From the NCBI GenBank assembly GCA_965262365.1, contig OZ253541.1, positions 4,278,001 to 4,342,000 on the forward strand: a DNA stretch of 64,000 bases. The letters run 5' to 3'. This stretch comes from UBA6522 sp965262365. GTDB lineage: Bacteria > Pseudomonadota > Gammaproteobacteria > Steroidobacterales > Rariloculaceae. Each line of letters begins with the position of its first letter. The first letter of the stretch is position 1. This document shows positions 8,319 to 18,833 of this stretch, in pieces. Under the pieces are notes generated by a model that was given only the letters and a program-made list of their open reading frames with translations, had not been told where the DNA came from and made no database searches. Position numbers and translations under genes: made by a program.

Positions 8319-9840
8319 TCGAAGGTTTGAACGAATGTCCAATCCTGGACGAGGTTCCAAGAATCCGACAAACAATGGTGGCGGCCATCGGCTGCGTGGC
8401 ATTCGCCGGATGCGGCCCCGGCGGATCGCCAATCGGCTGCTCGGCGCAGCCGTGGGCGGAGCCCTGGCCGCCGCCACCATTTCCGCGCAGGCCGATGTGC
8501 TCACCGAAATGCAGCGCTTCTGGGACGGCGCGGCCGTCAACACAACCGGTCCCACCGCGTTCGAGGGCCAGGCATCCGGGCACTGGACGCTCGGAAACCT
8601 GTATCTGAGAGCGCCGGTGCAGTCCGAGCGCATCGGGACCGTCAGTCTCCCGTCGTTCCGGGCTGGGTGCGGCGGGATTGACGCGTTCGCGGGCGCCTTT
8701 TCGTTCATCGATTCCGATCAATTGGTGGCGTTTGCGCGCGGCATTGCTCAGAACGCCACGGGGTTCGCGTTCGATCTGGCGCTGGAAACCATCTCACCCG
8801 TCATCGCCGAGACGATGAGCAAGCTCCGGGCGTTGGCCCAGTGGGTCAACAACCAGAGCATCAATTCCTGCGAGATGGCGCAATCGCTGGTGGGTGCCGC
8901 CTGGTCCACCAACGACCGGGCGAGTGCCTCGATCTGCGCGGCCATCGGGACATCCCAGGGGATTTTTTCCGACTATGCGGCCGCTCGGCACGGCTGCGGG
9001 TCGGGTGGGAAAAGATATTCCACGTTGGCAGCGGCGACGGGAGAGCTGGCTGACCAGGCCCCGGTCAACGTCAACTACGCCTGGGAAGCGGTGCAGGGTT
9101 CGACGTTTCTCTCGGCGGACCGGGCGTTGGGGGAGTTCGCGATGTCGATCACGGGGACCGTCATCGTCACCGCGCCCGTGACGGACGGATCCACGGTGCC
9201 CCCGGCGGTGCGGGTGCTCGAACCGCTCGCGCTGGACCGCGAAGTCACCGAAATACTCATGGAAGGCGGCGGGGATCTGCCGGTGTACACCTGCGATACA
9301 CCGCTTCAGTGCCTCAATCCGACGCTTGGGCGAGTGAACATTCCGGCGGACCAGGGCTTGCGGGCCCGGGTGGCCGGGCTCATGCGCGACCTCGTGGACG
9401 CGGTGCGCAACGACACGGTCCCGCCGGCACCGGCGCTCGGGCTGGTCAATCTCACCACGTTGCCGGTTTACCGCGTCATCAACGCGGCCGCGGCTTACAG
9501 GGGTGCGGTGATCGACCAGGAAGTGGACGCGCTCGCCGAGGCCGTCGCGCTCGATGTGCTTCAGGTTTGGATTTCGGATCTGCATCAAACGATTGAAGCC
9601 CGCGCGGGCACGCTCGACAGCGGCGACGGGACGCAGCTCGAACGCTGGCGACAGACACTGCGGGAAAACCGCATCGCGCTGAGCACGCATCGGCAAGAGG
9701 GATTGCAGCGGTTCAACACGGCGCTCGCCGTCGTCGAAAAACTCCGTCTCATCGAAACCGAGCTCGCGGGCGCGCTGTCCGCGGATCTTCGCGCCGCGCT
9801 CGCGTTTTCCCGCGGCCAGGGCGGGGTCGGCGGGCGATAG
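8308..9840 (+). CDS. traH: TraH, F-type pilus assembly protein
   Basis: A 510-residue exported protein. The ATG at 8308 overlaps traF by 11 nt; a later ATG at 8335 is a possible alternative and would shorten an unusually long, arginine-rich lead before the hydrophobic signal (RLLGAAVGGALAAATISAQA). The core has FRAGCGGIDAFAGAFSFIDSDQLVAFARGIAQNATGFAFDLALETISP and NNQSINSCEMAQSLVG, both diagnostic for TraH. The C-terminal part is rich in predicted coiled coil. TraH is periplasmic/outer-membrane associated and needed for pilus extension. Confidence 0.93.
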   Translation: MTTDRRFERMSNPGRGSKNPTNNGGGHRLRGIRRMRPRRIANRLLGAAVGGALAAATISAQADVLTEMQRFWDGAAVNTTGPTAFEGQASGHWTLGNLYLRAPVQSERIGTVSLPSFRAGCGGIDAFAGAFSFIDSDQLVAFARGIAQNATGFAFDLALETISPVIAETMSKLRALAQWVNNQSINSCEMAQSLVGAAWSTNDRASASICAAIGTSQGIFSDYAAARHGCGSGGKRYSTLAAATGELADQAPVNVNYAWEAVQGSTFLSADRALGEFAMSITGTVIVTAPVTDGSTVPPAVRVLEPLALDREVTEILMEGGGDLPVYTCDTPLQCLNPTLGRVNIPADQGLRARVAGLMRDLVDAVRNDTVPPAPALGLVNLTTLPVYRVINAAAAYRGAVIDQEVDALAEAVALDVLQVWISDLHQTIEARAGTLDSGDGTQLERWRQTLRENRIALSTHRQEGLQRFNTALAVVEKLRLIETELAGALSADLRAALAFSRGQGGVGGR

Positions 9841-9863
9841 TGCCGCCATAACGGTGGAGCGGG

Positions 9864-12767
9864 ATGTACGAACTCTTCACCCTCGGCGGCGGGGTCTACC
9901 TGGTAGACCTTCTCAACGCTGTGGCGGCGATCACCGGGGGAAGCGCGTATCTGTCGCTCGCCCAGCTCGCCGGCGTCGCCGGGCTCGCCTGGATTCTCTT
10001 TCGGACCGCCTTCGGCGGGTCCTGGAAAGACAACGCGAAATGGGTACTGATGTTCACGGCCATCTGGGGCGTGATGATCGTCCCGAAAGCCACCGTGCGG
10101 GTCGTGGACCGGCTGGATCCGGCGCTCGCGCCCGCGGTGGTGGACAACGTCCCGATCGGGCTCGCGATCTTCGCGTCCGTCACGTCGGAGGTCGGTGACG
10201 GGCTCACCCGTCTCACGGAACAGGCGTTCACGCTCCCGGACGATCTGACCTACCAGCGCCACGGCATGATCTTCGGATCCCGGCTGGCCGATGCCGTCAC
10301 CCGCATGGAGATCACCGACGCGGTATTCGCCCGGAACCTGCGAGGCTACGCCCGCCAGTGCATCTTTCACGCACTCCTTCTCGGACACATCTCCGCCGAC
10401 GATCTTCGCGAGACTACGGATCTTTGGGCGCTCGTGACGGCGGGCGGCTCGCCTTCCGCAGGTGCTTCGCCCGCCAGGCTCGTGGAGTTCGCCACCCGCC
10501 AGCCCGCGGGCGCCACCGGCGCCACACCCGTGGATACCGAGATCGTCACCTGTGCCGAGGCGGCGGCGCGCCTGGACGCACTCTGGGCCGCGGAGATCGG
10601 GCGCGCAGCGGGGATCTTCGGAATCCGGATCTTCCCGGACGCCGACACCGAAGCGCTGGCGCGGGCGGAACTGCTCGCGGCGCTTCCTGCCGCGCACGAT
10701 TTCCTGATCGGCGCGTCCCGCAACGCCGCCGACATCATCCGCCAGCAGATGGTGCTGAACGTCGTACACGACGCGGGCGAACAGTGGTCCACGGAAACGG
10801 GCAACGCCGCCGCGCTCAGCGCCTACACGGAGGCCCGCGCGGAAGCACAGACCGTGGCCGCGTACCGGGCCATCGGCCGCCAGGCCGAGACCTGGGTCCC
10901 GCTCCTTCGCATCGTGTTCGAGTGCCTCTACGTCGGCGCCTTTCCCATGGCCGTGCTGCTCATGCTAACTCCCGCCGGGGGCGCGTTCGTGCGCGCATAC
11001 CTCGGCGGGTTCGTGTGGCTGCAGAGCTGGGGGCCGCTGTACGCGATCCTCCACCGCATCTCCCTCGGCGAGGCCGCCGAACGGATGGCCGCGGCGGCGC
11101 TCATGCCGGGCGGCGATGCGGGGATATCTCTGGTGGCGCAGGCGGGTATTCGGGCCGTCGCAGCGGACGTGGCCGTCATGTCCGGATATCTCTCCATGTC
11201 AGTGCCGTTTCTTGCCGCGGCGCTCGCGTACGGCGTCGGCCGCGCGACGTCGCTTGCGTCGTCCGTGCTCCACGTCGGCCAGGAGGCGGCCAGCGCCGCG
11301 GCGCGTGAGGGTTCCACGGGCAACCTCTCGCTAGGCTCCACGCAACTCGACACCCATCGATTCGCAACGCTGGAGGGCCGCCAGGTCCGCACCTCCGCCC
11401 ACGTGGACACGGACCGTTACACGGGTTACTCGCCGGAAGGCGCGGCGTTCACCGTCGCGGCGGACGGCACGGCGATCGCCGATGCGGGGGTCGCGACCAG
11501 CCGCCTGCCCGCCGCGGGCATTCGGCTGTCGGAGTCGCTGGCCGCGAGCCACGAGAACCGCGCCGCACAATCGCGAACGCTCGGGGAGAATTTCTCGGCC
11601 GAAGCGGGCATGGCCCGTTCAGCCGCGGCCACGGACGCCACCGCGATGGTCGAGCGGCATTCCAGAGACGTGAACGTCGGCACGGCGCACGCGCACGGCG
11701 TCACCGAATCGGAAAGCGTCCAGGCCCAGGACCTGTCGAGCCACGTGGACCGGTTGTCCGAGATCGGGGGCATCACGAAGGACCAGGCGGCGTCGCTGAC
11801 GGCCGAAGCGAGCCTCGGGGGCGGCTGGGGCAAGGTCGTGCGGATGGGGGCCAGTGGGCGGGCGTCGTGGCGGGGCCAGACCATCGAGAGCGAGGCGTTC
11901 AACCGCATGCAGGACTACGCCGAGCAGCACCAGGTGATGGATCTGTGGTCGCAGGTGTCGGACGCCTCCAGGCGCTACTCGAGCGCCACGGGCGAAAGCG
12001 AACTGGCGAGCCTGGACGAGAGTTTTGGGGCGAACCTCACCCGCATGCATCGGTTCGAGGACCGGGCCTCGGCCAGCTTCCAGACATCGGAGAACTGGAG
12101 CGCACAAGCTTCTCAGGTGCGGGCCGAATCGCAGGCCATCGACCGGGAACTGGGCCAGCCGTTCTTCGGTTGGCTGTCCGAACGCCCCGGAGGGGATGGG
12201 CGGTCCATCGGCGTCGGCGGCGCCATGCGGCTGGCGACCCCGCAAACGCCCGAGGAGGCCGAAACGCTGCGCGAGTACGCGGCGGAGTTCGTCTCCGAAC
12301 GGCTGCCCGCGCCGGCGGCTGCGGGTGTCGCGAGCCTGCCGAGTCGCGCCACGTACGAGGACGCACGCGAGGATCTGCAGGACACGCAGCTGCCGGCGAC
12401 CGGATCCGCCTTCGAGGGGTGGTCGCAAGGCGCGCGCGAGCGCGCGGCGCAAGCGGCCGTGCCGGGCGACGTGGACGTCGCCGCCGCGGTGTCCCGAGGA
12501 GACACGGAGGCGGCGATGGGCGGGCGGACCGGCGAGCGCGTGGAACGCACCCGATCGACGGAATCGGCGGTCGAGGAAGGCCGCGAGGCGGTGGAGTCGG
12601 AACGAAGCCAGCCGATGGGCCAACAGGTGCTGGAAGAAGTCCCGCTGATCGGCGGGTGGCTCGCCGGGCGCCTCTACGGGACCGCGCGCAATGACGCACC
12701 TGATGCACCGCTGGCGGGGCAGCCGGATTCCGCGGCGCGCAGTACTCAGGGGCAGGAATCGCCGTGA
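9864..12767 (+). CDS. traG: TraG, mating-pair stabilisation and entry-exclusion partner
   Basis: A 967-residue inner-membrane protein. The N-terminal part has the F-type TraG pattern (MYELFTLGGGVYLVDLLNAVAAITG, then a run of membrane segments, and further segments around residues 350-480 including VLLMLTPAGGAFVRAYLGGFVWLQSWGPLYAILHRIS). The remainder is a long hydrophilic, Ala/Ser/Glu-rich periplasmic domain with predicted coiled coil, where mating-pair stabilisation and exclusion recognition reside in F. The ATG follows traH after 23 nt with GGAGCGGG as ribosome-binding site. Its 3' end overlaps the tail of a reverse-strand gene by 22 nt. Confidence 0.93.
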   Translation: MYELFTLGGGVYLVDLLNAVAAITGGSAYLSLAQLAGVAGLAWILFRTAFGGSWKDNAKWVLMFTAIWGVMIVPKATVRVVDRLDPALAPAVVDNVPIGLAIFASVTSEVGDGLTRLTEQAFTLPDDLTYQRHGMIFGSRLADAVTRMEITDAVFARNLRGYARQCIFHALLLGHISADDLRETTDLWALVTAGGSPSAGASPARLVEFATRQPAGATGATPVDTEIVTCAEAAARLDALWAAEIGRAAGIFGIRIFPDADTEALARAELLAALPAAHDFLIGASRNAADIIRQQMVLNVVHDAGEQWSTETGNAAALSAYTEARAEAQTVAAYRAIGRQAETWVPLLRIVFECLYVGAFPMAVLLMLTPAGGAFVRAYLGGFVWLQSWGPLYAILHRISLGEAAERMAAAALMPGGDAGISLVAQAGIRAVAADVAVMSGYLSMSVPFLAAALAYGVGRATSLASSVLHVGQEAASAAAREGSTGNLSLGSTQLDTHRFATLEGRQVRTSAHVDTDRYTGYSPEGAAFTVAADGTAIADAGVATSRLPAAGIRLSESLAASHENRAAQSRTLGENFSAEAGMARSAAATDATAMVERHSRDVNVGTAHAHGVTESESVQAQDLSSHVDRLSEIGGITKDQAASLTAEASLGGGWGKVVRMGASGRASWRGQTIESEAFNRMQDYAEQHQVMDLWSQVSDASRRYSSATGESELASLDESFGANLTRMHRFEDRASASFQTSENWSAQASQVRAESQAIDRELGQPFFGWLSERPGGDGRSIGVGGAMRLATPQTPEEAETLREYAAEFVSERLPAPAAAGVASLPSRATYEDAREDLQDTQLPATGSAFEGWSQGARERAAQAAVPGDVDVAAAVSRGDTEAAMGGRTGERVERTRSTESAVEEGREAVESERSQPMGQQVLEEVPLIGGWLAGRLYGTARNDAPDAPLAGQPDSAARSTQGQESP

Positions 12768-13135
12768 TCGTGATCCTCGAGAAATCGCTCGCCCTCGCGC
12801 ATGAGGTCCTCGTGGGTGGCCCGGATCCTCATGTGGGCGTATTTCCCGGTTTTGGTCGCCCAATCCAGATCCTCGTCGTTGCCGGGCAAGTCGCAACACG
12901 TGAACGCGGACCAGTCGCCGTGCCGCAAGCCCTGCCACAAGGCCTGCACGAAACTCGCCGCAATCGTCCAGAGCACGGCGGCGAGCCAGGCCGCACCGAT
13001 CCAGTCGGCGCCGGACTCGTCCGGGGCGGCGCCCGCGAGCGCCAGCACGAACGTGGCCACGATCGCCAGGGCGGGTGCGCCGAGTATCCACGCAGCGCCG
13101 CGTGCCGGTGTCGATTTCGATTGGGTCGGTTTCAT
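12746..13135 (-). CDS. small two-helix membrane protein, reverse strand within the tra operon
   Basis: A 129-residue protein with two predicted membrane segments (about residues 15-37 and 45-67) and a cytoplasmic tail with CCDLPGNDEDLDW and KTGKYAHMRIRATHEDLMREGERFLEDH. I chose the ATG at 13135 because GGAG lies about 11 nt upstream; a start at 13162 is also open. It is the only reverse-strand gene in the transfer region and separates traG from traD. Its codon pattern matches the neighbours, so it appears native to the element. An exclusion or immunity protein would suit this location, but I recognise no family; that is inference. Confidence 0.65.
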   Translation of the reverse strand: MKPTQSKSTPARGAAWILGAPALAIVATFVLALAGAAPDESGADWIGAAWLAAVLWTIAASFVQALWQGLRHGDWSAFTCCDLPGNDEDLDWATKTGKYAHMRIRATHEDLMREGERFLEDHDHGDSCP

Positions 13136-13305
13136 GGGATGGATCTCCAGCTTGGCGGGCATTCGGGCGATTCGATTCCGGCCTGGCCGGACTTCCGCAA
13201 CCCGACAGGCCTCGCCCCGGACACCGCCCGCCTCCGGCGCCTGCCGGCGCGGCAGAGGTCCGGTCCGTACCGAACGGCATCAATGGAGAGGTCCGGGAGA
13301 AGATC

Positions 13306-15456
13306 ATGAAAGCTTGGGGCAGCGACACCGTCCGCGGCGGGCAAACGGTTTTTCACGGGCTTCGGATGTGGAGCCAACTGGTATACGTCGGATTTATGAC
13401 GATCGCGGTCCTCGTCGTGACCGTGCCGGTCGTGATGCTCTGGCGCACGACACCCACCTATGACGGTTACGCCGCCGCGATGCTGACGTTGGCGGAAACC
13501 AAGCTCTCCATTGGCTACGACGCCGACGCCGGGCAGGAAGTGCGGCTGGAGAACGGGGACACGGTGGTGACGACGATCGCCGATATCGCCGCCTTCGGTC
13601 CGTGGCACGCCGCGCGAGACGGGATCGTTGAAACCGTCATTTCCGGCGCGTGGCTCGGCGCGAAAATCGGCGCCGGCCTGGTCGCCCTCATGCTCGGCTG
13701 GTTCCGGTACCAGGGCTACCGGCTGAAACAGAAAAAACGCCTGCGCGGGGCGGAACTGGTGAGCACGCGGGAGCTGAGCCGGCGGGTGCACCCGCTGAAA
13801 GTCCGGGCATTGCATCGACTGGCCGGGGCGCCGGCACCGTACCGCATCGCGGGCGTTCCCTACCCCGAGCGGACCGAGACCCAGCACACGATCGTGTCCG
13901 GCACGACAGGGTCCGGCAAGACCGTCCTGATTTCGGACCTCGTGCAACAGATCCGCCAAAGAGGCGACCGGTGCGTGATCTACGACAAGATGGGGAGTTA
14001 TACGGAAGCCTTTTTCGATTCCGAACGGGACGTTCTGCTCAATCCGCTGGACGCCCGGGCCCCCCGCTGGTCGCCGTTCTTCGAGGCGCGATCGCCCCGC
14101 GACTTCGACACGATGGCCGCGGCGCTCATTCCGCAGCAGAAGGACACGGTCGATCCGTTCTGGGTCACCGCCGCGAGGCAATTGTTCTCCAACGGCGCAG
14201 GCGTGCTCTGGGAAAAGGGCGTCAAGCAGAACGCGGTGCTGGTGGAACATCTGCTCAAGACGGATCTCACCGAACTCGCAAAAGCCATGGAGGGCACGGT
14301 AGCGCAGTCGATCGTGGATCCGGAGAACCCGAAAACGGCGCTTTCCGTCCGCGCCATGCTCACCGCCAACATCGGGGCGATGGAAATCCTGCCGGATGCC
14401 GGGAAACCGTTTTCGATCCGGGAGTGGACATCCAGAAACGAGGAAAACAGTTTTCTGTTCCTGACGTCCCGGGGCGATCAGCACGCGACCCTGAGAGGCT
14501 TGATCTCCACCTGGCTCGAGATCGCGGTGAACGCGCTGCTCTCGCTCGACCGCGATGACGACCGCCGGATCTGGGTGATCCTCGACGAACTGCCCACGCT
14601 GCACCAGGTGCCGAGCCTGCAGCCGGGGCTGGCCGAGAGCCGCCAGTTCGGCGGCTGCTTCGTGCTCGGTGTCCAAGTCGCCTCGGCGCTACGGGACCTG
14701 TACGGGCGAAACGGCGCCGAGACCATCTCCGGGCTCTGCGGCACGCGGGTCGTGTTCGCCGCACCCGACCGGGACACCGCGCAGTGGTCGGCCGACAGCC
14801 TGGGGCGGAGCGAGATCGAGGAAGTCGCCGAAGGGGTGAGCTACGGCGCGGACCCGTACCGCGACGGCGTCACGCTCACGCCGCGGCGGGAGTTGCAGTC
14901 GCTCGCGTTGCCCTCGGAAATCACCCGGCTACCGAACCTCACGGGCTACCTCAAACTCCCCGGCCCCTTCCCGGTCGCGCGAATCGAACTCGACTACGTG
15001 AAGCGCCCGAAGACCGCACCCCGGTTCGTGCCGCGAACACAGGCGCACGGCCCCGTCCCGGACGCGGTGGCACCGGAGTCGCCGGAGCCGAACGGGGACA
15101 CGCGAGACGTATTGGTGCTGGTGCCTCCGGACGCGAAACCGGACGAGCAAGTCGAGCCGGCGCCGGTAAAAGTCACGACAAACGGGACAACGGATTCAGC
15201 CGTGGCGTCGAGTGTGCAGGGCGCATTCGCGTTCCATGGCGAGGACACCGGGAACGGTGCCGGCGATGAAAAGCCTGTCGCGTCCGGTGCCGGCAAGTAC
15301 GACGCTCCGGTGATCGAGGAGATCGATCCGCTGCCCGACCCGCAGGCCGACGCCGGGGCCGCGGTTGCCGAGAACGAGGAACCCGCGCCCGAAAACGTAG
15401 AGACCGGGTCCGGGCAATCGAACGGCAGGCCGAAACCGGCCTGGACGCCAATCTGA
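13306..15456 (+). CDS. traD: TraD-type coupling protein
   Basis: A 716-residue type IV coupling ATPase that brings the relaxase-DNA complex to the secretion channel. There are two N-terminal membrane segments (about residues 20-45 and 110-135). The nucleotide-binding domain has Walker A SGTTGSGKTVL near residue 205, the adjacent VIYDKMGSYTEAFFD, and Walker B in RRIWVILDELPTLHQVPSLQPGLAESRQFGG. The tail after about residue 565 is acidic, proline-rich and low in complexity, as in F TraD, where it contacts the relaxosome. The ATG at 13306 has GGGAGAAG just upstream. The gene ends 1 nt before traI. Confidence 0.92.
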   Translation: MKAWGSDTVRGGQTVFHGLRMWSQLVYVGFMTIAVLVVTVPVVMLWRTTPTYDGYAAAMLTLAETKLSIGYDADAGQEVRLENGDTVVTTIADIAAFGPWHAARDGIVETVISGAWLGAKIGAGLVALMLGWFRYQGYRLKQKKRLRGAELVSTRELSRRVHPLKVRALHRLAGAPAPYRIAGVPYPERTETQHTIVSGTTGSGKTVLISDLVQQIRQRGDRCVIYDKMGSYTEAFFDSERDVLLNPLDARAPRWSPFFEARSPRDFDTMAAALIPQQKDTVDPFWVTAARQLFSNGAGVLWEKGVKQNAVLVEHLLKTDLTELAKAMEGTVAQSIVDPENPKTALSVRAMLTANIGAMEILPDAGKPFSIREWTSRNEENSFLFLTSRGDQHATLRGLISTWLEIAVNALLSLDRDDDRRIWVILDELPTLHQVPSLQPGLAESRQFGGCFVLGVQVASALRDLYGRNGAETISGLCGTRVVFAAPDRDTAQWSADSLGRSEIEEVAEGVSYGADPYRDGVTLTPRRELQSLALPSEITRLPNLTGYLKLPGPFPVARIELDYVKRPKTAPRFVPRTQAHGPVPDAVAPESPEPNGDTRDVLVLVPPDAKPDEQVEPAPVKVTTNGTTDSAVASSVQGAFAFHGEDTGNGAGDEKPVASGAGKYDAPVIEEIDPLPDPQADAGAAVAENEEPAPENVETGSGQSNGRPKPAWTPI

Positions 15457-15457
15457 C

Positions 15458-18349
15458 ATGGTCGCCTCCATCGGCGCCATCGCCTCGGCATCTCAGGGCG
15501 TTTCGTATTACGAGCAGGACGGCTACTACGCCAATGACGACCCGGCGCACAAGGAAGCCAGCGCCTGGAACGGCAAGGGGGCCGGCGCCCTCGGACTGTC
15601 CGGTCCCGTGGATGCTGACCAGTTCAAGGAAATCCTCAAAGGACAGATACCGGACGGCAGCGGGCGCCGGCTGGGACGCAAGGCCAAGGACGGATCGCTC
15701 AACCACCGTCCCGGACGGGACGTCACGTTTTCGGCCCCGAAATCGGTCTCCCTGGCGGCGCTGATCGGTGGTGACCGGCGCGTCGTCGATGCGCATGATC
15801 GGGCCGTCGATCGCACGCTCGCCTGGATGGAAAAGAACGTTCTCGAAACCCGGCTGAGCGATCCAGCTACCGGCAGCATGGTTCGTGCGGGCGGACAGAA
15901 AATGGTCGCGGCGACGTTCCGCCACGACACCTCCCGCAATCTCGACCCGCAGCTGCACACCCATGCCGTCATCGCCAACATGCTCCAGGGAGAAGGCGGC
16001 AAATGGCGAACGATGGCCAACGAATCGCTCTACCGCGCCCAAAAGCTCATCGGCATGGTCTACCGCAACGAACTGGCGCGGGGGCTCGACAAACTCGGGT
16101 ACGGAATCGAAAAGACCCACGCCGACGGGCGATTCGAGATCGCGGGCGTATCGAGAAAAGTAATCGAGGCGTATTCCACCCGCCGCGCCGAGATCGAGGC
16201 GGCGATGAACGAACGCGGCCTCGGCAAGTCCGCAGACAACCCGCGGCTCGCCGAACGCGCGGCACTGATGACCCGCTCGCACAAGCGGGAAGTCGATCAC
16301 GAGGCGCTGCGGGCGCACTGGAAACAACAGGCGGCGGAGCTCGGGTTCGACGCCGTGTCGATCGCCGCCGGAGCAATGGAACGGACCGCCGGCAAGTCGA
16401 ATGCGGAACGGCCGCTCGATTCGCGTGGCACGCCCGGTGAAGAGCGAACCGCAACGGCGGCCGAGAAGGCCGTGTCCTGGGCCGTGGCGCACTTGTCCGA
16501 ACGGCAAGCGGTGTTCTCGCGCACGGACGTGCTCGCCGCCGCGCTTGCGTGGAAGCCCGGCGCGGTGTCCATCGGGGAGGCCGAACGGACCGTGAGCGAA
16601 CTTCTGAAATCCGGCGCCCTGCACGCCGCGAACCTCCCTGTCCAAGGCGAATCGCTCACCACCGACAAGGCCATCGCCGATGAAAAGGAAACCATTTCCC
16701 TGATGCGCGAGGGTCAGAGCCGGGGCACGGCCCCGATGCGCGCGCGGGCGGTGGATAAATCGTTGCGCAACGGTCCGCTCACGGACGGACAGAAAGCGGC
16801 GGTCAAGTTGATCCTTTCCGAACGCGACCGTGTCGTCGGCGTACAGGGGTATGCCGGAACCGGAAAGACCACCATGCTCAACCGCGCCCGCGCGCTGCTC
16901 GAAAAACGCGGCTACGAGTTGAAGGGACTGGCGCCCTCGGCCTCGGCGGCGCAGACGCTCGCCGCCGAGGCCGACATCGAAACCGAAACCCTGCAACGGT
17001 TTCTCGCGCGTAATGCTGGGATCGCCGAAGGCCGCCTCACTAAAAAGGGCGCACGCGACATGCGCGCCGCGTTCCAGAAAACCGTGCTCGTCGTCGACGA
17101 AGGGTCGTTGGCTTCAACCGTCCAAACCAGAAACCTGCTGCGCATCGCACGGGAATTGCGGCTGCCGCGCGTCGTACTGGTGGGCGACGGAAAACAACTC
17201 GATGCGGTAGACGCAGGCAAACCGTTCGTGCAACTGCAGCAGGCCGGCATGAAGACCGCGACGATGGACCAGATCATGCGCCAGAAGGATGCTGAACTGA
17301 AGGCAGCCGTCGAGGCAAGCCTCAAGGGGGATATCAAGAAAGCGTTCGAGAAACTCGGATCGAACGTGGCCGAAGTCAAACCCGACAATCTCCCCGGCGC
17401 CGCCGCCGCGCGTTGGCTGAAACTCTCACCGCAGGAACGGGAAAACACCGGACTCATGGCCCCGAGTCACGCGCTGCGGGTAGAGATCAATGAAATCGTG
17501 CGCGAGCGGTTGACCCGGGAGGGAAAGATCAGGGGCCCGGCGATCGATACCGAGCGGCTGGTCTCGCGAGGCTACACGAACGCGGAAAAAACGCTGGCCG
17601 CGAACTACACGGCGGGCGACGTGGTTTCCTTCCACCGCCCGTACAAGCGGCTCGGCGTCGAGAAAGGCGACGAATTGCGTGTCACGGGCGTCGATCATGA
17701 CGCAGGTACCGTGAATCTTGCGGGAAAGGACGGGGGTGCCGTGCACTGGGAGCCGGGCAGACTGGCCGCGAGAACGGGCGGGGTGGAAGTCTATCGCCCG
17801 GAACCGCTTGAACTGCGTCAAGGCGACCGTATCCGCTGGACGAAAAACGACTTCGCGCTGGGGCTTGTCAACAGCCAGACAGCGGAGGTCGCCGAGGTGA
17901 AAGGCGGTGCGGCGACGTTCAGGCTGGAGGATGGCCGGTCACTGCAATTGCACAAAGGCGACACCCAGCTTCGTCACATCGACCGAGCATGGGCATCCAC
18001 GGTGCATGCGTTCCAGGGGCGCACGGTCGATACCGTGATCGCGGCAATGGAAGCCAACCATCCGCATCTGACCACGCAGAAGACGCTTTACGTGGAAATC
18101 AGCCGGGCGCGCCACCGGGCGGAACTGGTGACGGACGACCGGGACAAGCTGCGCGAGCGCCTGGAAGGCGCCACGGGAGAGCGCATCGCAGCCCTGGAAT
18201 CGGTGGAGCCGACACCTGAAAAGCAGCCGGATCCCGGACTGGAAGCCGAACGTGGACAACAAAGCATGGACGGTTCCCGCGTTGAAGAGGTGCCGCTGCC
18301 GGAAATGGACGCGGTAAAGGAGCGAGTGGCGCCCGGGTTGGAATTGTGA
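15458..18349 (+). CDS. traI: MobF-family conjugative relaxase-helicase TraI
   Basis: A 963-residue relaxase. Tyrosine pairs at residues 17-18 and 23-24 (YYEQDGYY) supply the nicking nucleophile. The three-histidine metal site is FRHDTSRNLDPQLHTHAVIAN (about 155-172). GRDVTFSAPKSVSLAALIGGD is the classic TrwC/TraI signature. A superfamily-1 helicase domain follows, with Walker A GYAGTGKTT near 465, VLVVDEGSL as Walker B and a late AFQGRTVDTVIAAME...YVEISRARHRAELVTDD. It nicks oriT, stays bound to the DNA and unwinds it for transfer. F TraI has about 1750 residues; this compact form resembles TrwC-class enzymes. The start is an ATG 2 nt after the traD stop. Confidence 0.95.
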   Translation: MVASIGAIASASQGVSYYEQDGYYANDDPAHKEASAWNGKGAGALGLSGPVDADQFKEILKGQIPDGSGRRLGRKAKDGSLNHRPGRDVTFSAPKSVSLAALIGGDRRVVDAHDRAVDRTLAWMEKNVLETRLSDPATGSMVRAGGQKMVAATFRHDTSRNLDPQLHTHAVIANMLQGEGGKWRTMANESLYRAQKLIGMVYRNELARGLDKLGYGIEKTHADGRFEIAGVSRKVIEAYSTRRAEIEAAMNERGLGKSADNPRLAERAALMTRSHKREVDHEALRAHWKQQAAELGFDAVSIAAGAMERTAGKSNAERPLDSRGTPGEERTATAAEKAVSWAVAHLSERQAVFSRTDVLAAALAWKPGAVSIGEAERTVSELLKSGALHAANLPVQGESLTTDKAIADEKETISLMREGQSRGTAPMRARAVDKSLRNGPLTDGQKAAVKLILSERDRVVGVQGYAGTGKTTMLNRARALLEKRGYELKGLAPSASAAQTLAAEADIETETLQRFLARNAGIAEGRLTKKGARDMRAAFQKTVLVVDEGSLASTVQTRNLLRIARELRLPRVVLVGDGKQLDAVDAGKPFVQLQQAGMKTATMDQIMRQKDAELKAAVEASLKGDIKKAFEKLGSNVAEVKPDNLPGAAAARWLKLSPQERENTGLMAPSHALRVEINEIVRERLTREGKIRGPAIDTERLVSRGYTNAEKTLAANYTAGDVVSFHRPYKRLGVEKGDELRVTGVDHDAGTVNLAGKDGGAVHWEPGRLAARTGGVEVYRPEPLELRQGDRIRWTKNDFALGLVNSQTAEVAEVKGGAATFRLEDGRSLQLHKGDTQLRHIDRAWASTVHAFQGRTVDTVIAAMEANHPHLTTQKTLYVEISRARHRAELVTDDRDKLRERLEGATGERIAALESVEPTPEKQPDPGLEAERGQQSMDGSRVEEVPLPEMDAVKERVAPGLEL

Positions 18350-18833
18350 GGAGATCGTCGGTACTGCTTTGGGTTCTGGTATTTTCTGGACTCGCGACGA
18401 AGGGCTGGGTGGCGCGCTTGCTGCTCTAGAAGTGCGTAGCGGCCAGTGTTGTGGAGACGGACTGTTCTCGAAGATAGTGCCACTCCCTCCGCCACTATCC
18501 ATATATAAGTACCTATTTATACATACATTTTCTTATTATCTTGAAATTTTCCACACGTTATTTCTCACGGACAACCAGACACCGTGCGAGACAACACACT
18601 ACAGCTAGGTTCTATAACACCGCTTCTGCGACTCCTGAGAGCGCCGCCGATTCGATAGCCCCGACACGGTACGACCGCATCACCGGGTCGCGCCATCCCT
18701 TCAAAGAACAGCACGACCAAAGCCCGTTTTTTACCTGTTCCGGTCGCGACAGCGCGACGCTGGTGTCGTGGTTCACTCCACTCAGAAGACGCGGGCTCCG
18801 GGAAAGTCGACGCAATTCATCCTCCTACCCTGA

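Noticed and set aside
13075..13305. Upstream extension of traD
   Set aside because: The extension is low in hydrophobic content, overlaps the reverse-strand membrane gene, and ATG 13306 has a good ribosome-binding site and fits the family N terminus.
18369..18608. 79-codon forward frame after traI
   Set aside because: The composition (repeated Tyr/Phe/Leu from AT-rich sequence) looks random and no family features are visible.
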